Part shown: positions 7,312 through 11,535 of the stretch, in pieces | How the letters are laid out: each line of letters starts with the position of its first letter | How positions within the stretch are numbered: the first letter of the stretch is position 1 | Assembly (NCBI GenBank): GCA_007121975.1 | Contig: SKJO01000382.1 | Location: 1 to 11,535, forward strand | Length of the DNA: 11,535 nucleotides | Direction of reading: 5' to 3' | From: Nitriliruptoraceae bacterium | GTDB lineage: Bacteria > Actinomycetota > Nitriliruptoria > Nitriliruptorales > Nitriliruptoraceae | Program-made: the position numbers and the translations under genes | Notes under the pieces: generated by a model | Seen by the model: the letters and a program-made list of their open reading frames with translations, nothing else | Database searches by the model: none | What the model was told of the DNA's origin: nothing

Positions 7312-10300
7312 GCGCCGCCCTCCGCGTCCAGGATCGGGCAGAACAGTCGCTCGGCCAGGGCGGTGAACGGGTGGCGGTGCTCCAGCTCGGCCAGGTCGAC
7401 GTCGGCACCGAACGCCTGCACGACGTAGGCATCGCCCTGCTCGCCGGGGACCTGGTCGCTTCCCTCCCAGGTGCCGCGGACGGCTCGCAGCGCCCGGGCC
7501 GGGTCGGCCTCACCCTTGGCCCGCCGGATTGCGTAGGCGTGGGCGGTCTCGGGCAGCAGGGCAACCGGCTCGACCGTGGCCCGCAGCCAGCAGCCGACCA
7601 GCCAGCCGAGCTCGGTGCGCGCCGCCGCGACGAGGTCCGCGTCGCCGTCTCCGGTCAGCGAGGACGGGTCCAGCACGACCTGCCTCGGGGCGGCGCCGGC
7701 TCCGGCTCCGGGGGTGATGAGCCGAGCGACGGTCGTGGGTGCACCACCGCCGGCCAGCACCGCGAGCAACCGCACCCAGGCCGCGAGCCGATGCTTGGCC
7801 TTCAGCTTCGAGGCACCGACGTGCAGCAGGGTGCTCCCCCGCAGCTCGACCGCCCCGAGCACGCGCCGCGTTGCCGGGGCAGGGGCGTCCTCGGGCAGCG
7901 GCACTCGAACGTCGATCGCCACGGTCCGGGGCGGGTCGGGCACCTGTGCGGCAGCAGCTACGAGCGCCTCCACGGTCTCCTCGATGCCATCCAGCGACGC
8001 CTCGCCGAGGCCACCGACCGGTGTCGTGCCCGTGGCCAGCGTGCGGCGCCGCCAGCCGGCGGTGTCGTGCTCACCCCGGTGCAGGCGCTGCTCGAGCAGG
8101 TGGTGGGTCAGGCGCCACCGCTCGAGCGCATCGAGCTCGACCGGATCGCGGTCGTCGATGCGACGGTCGTCCTCCCCGAGCACCAGACCGAGCCGCTTCT
8201 GGAGCAGGAAGCGCACCGGGTGTTCCAGGCCGCGCACCAGCTCGTCGAGGTCGACCACCTCGGGATCGATCAACTCCGGAGGTGGCGGGGGCAGCGGCCC
8301 GGGCAGGAACACCGGCGGCGGGTGCCGTGGATCGGTGGTCGCGCGGGCGGCCGCGTGATCGTCGCGGTCGAAGGCCCGGGGTAGCGGCTCTGGTCCGTCC
8401 CGGGTGGCGGCGAAGTAGCGCGGGCTGTGGCGCTGCAGCGGATGGGTGGTGACCAGCCGGCGCCGCACCGCCCCCGCATCCTCGTCGCCACCGACGACCA
8501 CGCTGCGCTCGAGCAGGTCGAGCAGTTCGGTCACCACCACGGCGGGTTGCCGCGGTTCGTTGGTACGGGGATCGTGACCGGTGGTGGTGATCACCAGGTG
8601 CTCACCGGCCGCTCGCGCCGCGTCGAGGACCAGCTGCCGGTCCTCGAGGCGGGGATCGGGGTCCCCCGGGCGCTGATCGGCCGCCATCAGGTCGAACCCC
8701 GGACGCAGCGACGAGCGCGGCAGCACGCCGTCGTCCATGCCGACCAGGCACACCACGCGATGGGGCACGTTGCGCAGCGGGACCAGGCTGGTCGCGGTGA
8801 TGGCCCCGGTGCCGAACGCCGACACCACCGCACGCTGCTCGAACGCCGCGGCGAGTAGTCCCCGCAGCTCCTCGAGGGTGAGGGCGACGGGGCTGTCGAC
8901 GACCACCTCCTCGAGCACCGTGCGGACCGCAGCGAGCTGTGCGGTCAGCTCCGAGGTGGCGCGCGCGCCGGCTCCCGGGTCGACCAGCACCGTCAGCACC
9001 GCGTCGAGGGCAGCGACCCACTCGGCGATCGGTCGCGGCGCGTGCAGCGAGCGCAGGCAGGTGGTGAGGGACGCCACCGCGTCCGACAGCTGCCCGACCA
9101 GGCTCAGTCCCGTGCCCTCCACGTCGTCGAAGGGCAGCACCTCGCCGACCAGCCGGCCGTCGTCGGCCATGGCGGCACCGAGCACCAGCCGGTCGAGGCC
9201 CGCCTGCAGGGTGTGGGCGCCGTCGTGCAGGCCCATCACGTCCCGCCGGTGCTCGGCATCCAGACCCCAGCGGGTGCCGGTGCCCTGCAGCCAGGCGGGC
9301 AGCTGCGCGAGCTGCGGGTCGGTCAGCCCGAAGCGCGCACGCACCGGCGGGCTGGCCAGCAGGTCCAGCAACTGTGAGGCCGTGACCCGACCGGTGGCCA
9401 GCTCCAGCACGTTCAGCAGCACCTGGCCCACCCCGGTGCGCTCGCGCAGGCTGCGGTCGGCGACGCGTACCGGCAGTGCCGGCGGGCCGTCGCCGGCCGC
9501 TCCCCCGGACGGGAACGCCGCCGCGAGCAGCGGCGCATAGGTGGGCACGTCGGCGAACAGCAGCACGATGTCGCGCGGCTCGAGCGTCGGGTCGTCCTCG
9601 AGCAGCCCCAGCAGCACCTCGCGCAGCACCTCGAGTTGGCGCATCGGCCCGTGCGCGGCGTGGATCTGCACGGAGCGGTCGTCGGGGTCGAGCCGGTGGC
9701 GGGGGGCCTGCCCACCCTCACCGCGCCGACGGTCGGCCAGCAGGTCGGCCTGCAGCACGCTCAGCATGCTCCCTGCAGCCTCGGCATGGTCGGGGACGGC
9801 CACGGCGGGAACCCGCTCCCCCAGCCGGGAGGCGACCACGGTGTGTGCGTCGGCGGCGGATCGTCCGCTGGCCGCGAGCAGGGCGTTGGCGGGCGCGGGG
9901 GCCGGACGATCGGGCGCCCAGTGCGGACAGCCGGTCAACAGGTACAGGGTCACCGCACGGTGCTCGCCGAGTGCCACGAGCAGGTCGAGGTGGCGGGGGG
10001 GCAGGCCGTAGATGCCGAACACCGTGATCGCCGCGGGCAGCTCCTCCGGGCGCACCAGCGCGCCTTCGTCGAGCGCGGTCAGCGCGGCGGTGAGCCGGCG
10101 CTCGGGATCGGGGGCGTCGAGCCGTCGGACGAGCTCACGCCACAGCCACGGCTGCCAGCGCACCCCGGCCGGCAGCTCCCGTCCGCCCGGCCCGGTCCAG
10201 GCCCCCTGGGTCCCGGCTGCCTGGGTCCCGGCTGCCTGGGTCCCGGCCGCCTGGGTCCAGGCCCGCACCAGCTCGGGCCGGTACAGCGAGTAGCGGTCGA

Positions 10301-10760
10301 ACAGGTCCGCGATCCGACGGGCCAGCGGGAACCGGCGCGCGAGCGCCGGCTGGCCTTCCTCGGTCAGGTGCGTACGCAGCGGCGCGAGCTCCGGGTCGGC
10401 CGGCAGGTCGTCGAGCAGTTCGAGCAGCGGCCACACCAGCCGGTCGGGCTTCCAGGGGTCGCGCGCGCCCTCCGGCTCGCCGAGCACCGCGCGGATGCTG
10501 CGCTCGAGCACCGATCCCAGGAACGGGAACGTGACGTTGGCGCAGACCCCGGCCTCGGCCCCGTCACGACCCAGATCCTCGGCCAGCCGCTGCACGAGCC
10601 AGCGCTGGATCCCCCGGCCCGGCACCGTCACCTCGATCCCGGCCAGCGGATCGGCGGGCGGATCGGCCAGCAGTTGGCCGACCAGGTGCCCGGCGAGCTC
10701 CTCCACCCCCGTGGCCCGCACGATCCGCAGCTGTGAGGTCCCCGTGTCCTGCCTGCCCAC
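7308..10760 (-). CDS. recC: RecC, Chi-scanning/scaffold subunit of exonuclease V (RecBCD)
   Basis: RecC has the helicase and nuclease folds but no catalytic motifs; it splits the duplex, holds RecB and RecD together and scans the 3' strand for Chi. The 1150-residue protein lacks Walker A and shows family-typical blocks: VTVPGRGIQRWLVQRLA (44-60), FPFLGSVLE (78-86), FDRYSLYRPELVRAW (154-168), FGIYGLPPRHLDLL (248-261), IHAAHGPMRQLEVLREVLLG (366-385), LVPLRNVPHRVVCLVG (659-674) and HPVRFLLQKRLGL (847-859). E. coli RecC is 1122 aa. I chose GTG 10760 because AGGAG lies 5 nt upstream and homology-like sequence begins at about residue 10 (TSQLRIVRA). The frame stays open farther upstream, but that part is low-complexity and antisense to the hydrolase gene. 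Residues 170-185 hold an unusual AAGTQ repeat, and 813-829 a Pro-rich linker before the nuclease-like C-terminal domain. It is the first gene of the operon. Confidence 0.93.
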   Translation of the reverse strand: MGRQDTGTSQLRIVRATGVEELAGHLVGQLLADPPADPLAGIEVTVPGRGIQRWLVQRLAEDLGRDGAEAGVCANVTFPFLGSVLERSIRAVLGEPEGARDPWKPDRLVWPLLELLDDLPADPELAPLRTHLTEEGQPALARRFPLARRIADLFDRYSLYRPELVRAWTQAAGTQAAGTQAAGTQGAWTGPGGRELPAGVRWQPWLWRELVRRLDAPDPERRLTAALTALDEGALVRPEELPAAITVFGIYGLPPRHLDLLVALGEHRAVTLYLLTGCPHWAPDRPAPAPANALLAASGRSAADAHTVVASRLGERVPAVAVPDHAEAAGSMLSVLQADLLADRRRGEGGQAPRHRLDPDDRSVQIHAAHGPMRQLEVLREVLLGLLEDDPTLEPRDIVLLFADVPTYAPLLAAAFPSGGAAGDGPPALPVRVADRSLRERTGVGQVLLNVLELATGRVTASQLLDLLASPPVRARFGLTDPQLAQLPAWLQGTGTRWGLDAEHRRDVMGLHDGAHTLQAGLDRLVLGAAMADDGRLVGEVLPFDDVEGTGLSLVGQLSDAVASLTTCLRSLHAPRPIAEWVAALDAVLTVLVDPGAGARATSELTAQLAAVRTVLEEVVVDSPVALTLEELRGLLAAAFEQRAVVSAFGTGAITATSLVPLRNVPHRVVCLVGMDDGVLPRSSLRPGFDLMAADQRPGDPDPRLEDRQLVLDAARAAGEHLVITTTGHDPRTNEPRQPAVVVTELLDLLERSVVVGGDEDAGAVRRRLVTTHPLQRHSPRYFAATRDGPEPLPRAFDRDDHAAARATTDPRHPPPVFLPGPLPPPPPELIDPEVVDLDELVRGLEHPVRFLLQKRLGLVLGEDDRRIDDRDPVELDALERWRLTHHLLEQRLHRGEHDTAGWRRRTLATGTTPVGGLGEASLDGIEETVEALVAAAAQVPDPPRTVAIDVRVPLPEDAPAPATRRVLGAVELRGSTLLHVGASKLKAKHRLAAWVRLLAVLAGGGAPTTVARLITPGAGAGAAPRQVVLDPSSLTGDGDADLVAAARTELGWLVGCWLRATVEPVALLPETAHAYAIRRAKGEADPARALRAVRGTWEGSDQVPGEQGDAYVVQAFGADVDLAELEHRHPFTALAERLFCPILDAEGGA
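10205..10258. repeat. 15-bp in-frame tandem repeat inside recC, about 3.6 copies
   Basis: The plus-strand unit CCTGGGTCCCGGCTG occurs at 10205-10219 and 10220-10234, then at 10235-10249 with one change (T to C), followed by a partial copy (10250-10258). Because the unit is 15 bp the recC frame is kept, and the protein reads TQAAG three times (residues about 169-185), flanked by AWT on both sides. Copy number could change by slippage without breaking the gene. Confidence 0.9.
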
Positions 10761-10765
10761 CTCGG

Positions 10766-10770
10766 CTCCT
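10766..10770 (-). promoter_or_regulatory. Ribosome-binding site of recC
   Basis: On the minus strand the bases read AGGAG and lie 5 nt before GTG 10760. No other in-frame start close by has a comparable site, so this decides the recC start over the longer open frame upstream. Confidence 0.7.
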
Positions 10771-10804
10771 GTCCGACCGCGTCGAGCCCGCGACGCCCGA
10801 GGCG

Positions 10805-10810
10805 AGCCTA
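10805..10810 (-). promoter_or_regulatory. Candidate -10 element (TAGGCT) of the recCBD operon
   Basis: The gap between recC and the divergent gene has almost no TA steps. The one present gives TAGGCT on the minus strand, which fits the TANNNT form of actinobacterial -10 boxes. Transcription would begin near 10798 and leave a leader of about 38 nt containing the AGGAG of recC. I see no convincing -35 hexamer at 16-19 nt spacing, so this is a weak call. The same bases carry the TAA that closes the hydrolase frame upstream. Confidence 0.3.
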
Positions 10811-10880
10811 ACGACCGGGGGTGACCGGCGGTCCGCCCACCGGCACGCCACACTGGGTGTCCGCCCCCGTGGCACCGGTC

Positions 10881-11535
10881 GTGGGGCACGAGGAGGCGAG
10901 CCCCATCGCACCACTCCGATCCCCCGGCCGTCGACGTCGCGGCTGCCTGCTGCCCCTGCTCCTGCTGGCCGGGCTGGTGGCCGCCGGCGTGGTGTGGGGT
11001 CCGGCGCTGGTGGTGCGCGGGGTGGCGACGGCGACCGTGCTCGAGGGGCTCGACCTCGGCGTCCCGCGACCGCTGGCCCCGCAGGTCGCCCGCCGTTCCA
11101 CGACCGTCGGCGGGGTCGAGGTCGATCGCTACGAACCCCTCGGCACGACCCGGGCAGCCCAGCGCCCCGCGATCGTGCTCGTGCCCGGCGCCACCCCCGC
11201 CGGACGCGACGACCAACGGGTGATCGCGATCGCCACCGCGCTGGCCCGGGCGGACCGCCACGTGGTGGTGCCGGAGCTGGCCGTCTACGGCGAGGACCTG
11301 CTGGTCGGCGACCTCGAGCGCATCGTCGCCGTCGCCGACGGGCTCGCCGGGTCGAACGACGGGGTGGTACTGGCGGGGCTGTCGTTCGGCGGCAGCCTGG
11401 CGCTGATCGCCGCCGACGACCCCGCCGTGCGCGATGACGTGCGGCTGGTCGCCACCTTCGGGGCGTACGCCGACCTCGCCGGGGTGGTGCAGGCCGCCAT
11501 CACCGGCGTGTCGCTGATCGACGGAGAGCGCATCC
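10881..11535 (+). CDS. Membrane-anchored or secreted alpha/beta hydrolase, 3' end outside window
   Basis: The frame is open from just after TAA 10809 to the right edge, so the C-terminus is missing. Counting from GTG 10881, residues 13-21 are strongly basic (RSPGRRRR) and 22-45 are hydrophobic (CLLPLLLLAGLVAAGVV and onward): a signal anchor, or a Sec signal if cleaved near ATA. The rest resembles an alpha/beta hydrolase: a strand and oxyanion-type turn IVLVPGATP (98-106), then the nucleophile elbow GLSFGG with Ser168. The acid and His would lie beyond the window. The fold suggests an esterase, lipase or peptidase, with the catalytic domain probably outside the membrane; the substrate is unknown. 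The start is uncertain: GTG 10821, 10857, 10869 and 10881 are all in frame with no good ribosome-binding site, whereas AGGAGG precedes in-frame ATC 10905 by 8 nt. It is divergent from recC; I see no functional link to it. Confidence 0.75.
   Translation, partial: MGHEEASPIAPLRSPGRRRRGCLLPLLLLAGLVAAGVVWGPALVVRGVATATVLEGLDLGVPRPLAPQVARRSTTVGGVEVDRYEPLGTTRAAQRPAIVLVPGATPAGRDDQRVIAIATALARADRHVVVPELAVYGEDLLVGDLERIVAVADGLAGSNDGVVLAGLSFGGSLALIAADDPAVRDDVRLVATFGAYADLAGVVQAAITGVSLIDGERI
10891..10896 (+). promoter_or_regulatory. AGGAGG Shine-Dalgarno sequence in front of an in-frame ATC
   Basis: A perfect AGGAGG is followed after 8 nt by ATC (10905-10907), in frame with the alpha/beta hydrolase. Starting there would give a protein beginning APLRSPGRRRR and then the membrane segment, a typical signal-anchor N-terminus. 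If translation instead starts at an upstream GTG, these bases are coding (Glu-Glu-Ala) and the match is chance. Confidence 0.45.

Noticed and set aside
2035..7428. Very long open frame (1797 codons) on the plus strand opposite recB and recD
   Set aside because: It lies antisense to two clearly recognisable genes and its translation is low-complexity Arg/Pro/Ala/Gly, as expected where a GC-rich third-position bias removes stops from the opposite strand.
10205..10258. CRISPR-like array
   Set aside because: The units are 15 bp, directly abutting without spacers, and lie in frame within recC.
1538..10760. AddAB or AdnAB instead of RecBCD
   Set aside because: Three separate subunits are present, RecC has no Walker A or nuclease motif, and a complete RecD helicase follows RecB. 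That fits RecBCD only.
10973..11013. Two copies of the E. coli Chi octamer GCTGGTGG (10973-10980 and 11006-11013)
   Set aside because: Both are made by Leu-Val codon pairs in the hydrophobic anchor, and the octamer also appears on the minus strand elsewhere (e.g. 3471-3478). GC-rich codon use explains it, and Chi differs between bacterial groups.
10761..11261. Extension of recC upstream to an ATG at 11261
   Set aside because: The extra residues are low-complexity and lie antisense to the hydrolase coding sequence, and a good ribosome-binding site directly precedes GTG 10760.

Overview
The window is very GC-rich (by eye about three quarters G+C) and almost entirely coding, with GTG starts, GAG/CTG/GTC-heavy codons and overlapping genes. 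This suggests a high-GC actinobacterium (Actinomycetota). A more precise lineage cannot be read from the sequence. No RNA gene, mobile element, CRISPR array or sign of recent transfer was seen.

Layout. One minus-strand operon fills 1-10760, transcribed right to left: recC (10760-7308), recB (7311-7308 overlap, to 3436), recD (3436-1538), then a fourth gene starting at 1541 and running off the left edge. The recC/recB and recD/fourth-gene junctions are 4-nt overlaps (ATGA and GTGA), and recB/recD is a TGATG junction, so all four proteins are probably translated in a coupled way from one transcript. recB, recD and recC are full length and carry the expected family features, with the helicase motifs of RecB and RecD and the RecB nuclease residues all visible. 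The window therefore encodes a complete RecBCD helicase-nuclease, which processes double-strand DNA ends for repair and degrades foreign linear DNA.

The fourth gene is the least expected part. It encodes a protein-kinase fold (HRx, APE, DxWxLG and terminal Arg landmarks) in which the glycine loop, the VAIK lysine, the HRD aspartate, the catalytic-loop Asn and the DFG Phe are all lost or changed. It is therefore a pseudokinase, followed by at least 240 residues of mostly helical sequence. Its coupling to recD suggests it is co-produced with RecBCD, possibly as a scaffold or regulator; that role is inference.

A short intergenic region (about 10761-10880) separates the operon from a divergent plus-strand gene that runs off the right edge. 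That gene encodes an alpha/beta hydrolase with an N-terminal membrane anchor or signal peptide and a GLSFGG nucleophile elbow. Its start is ambiguous: several GTG codons lack a ribosome-binding site, while a perfect AGGAGG sits 8 nt before an in-frame ATC.
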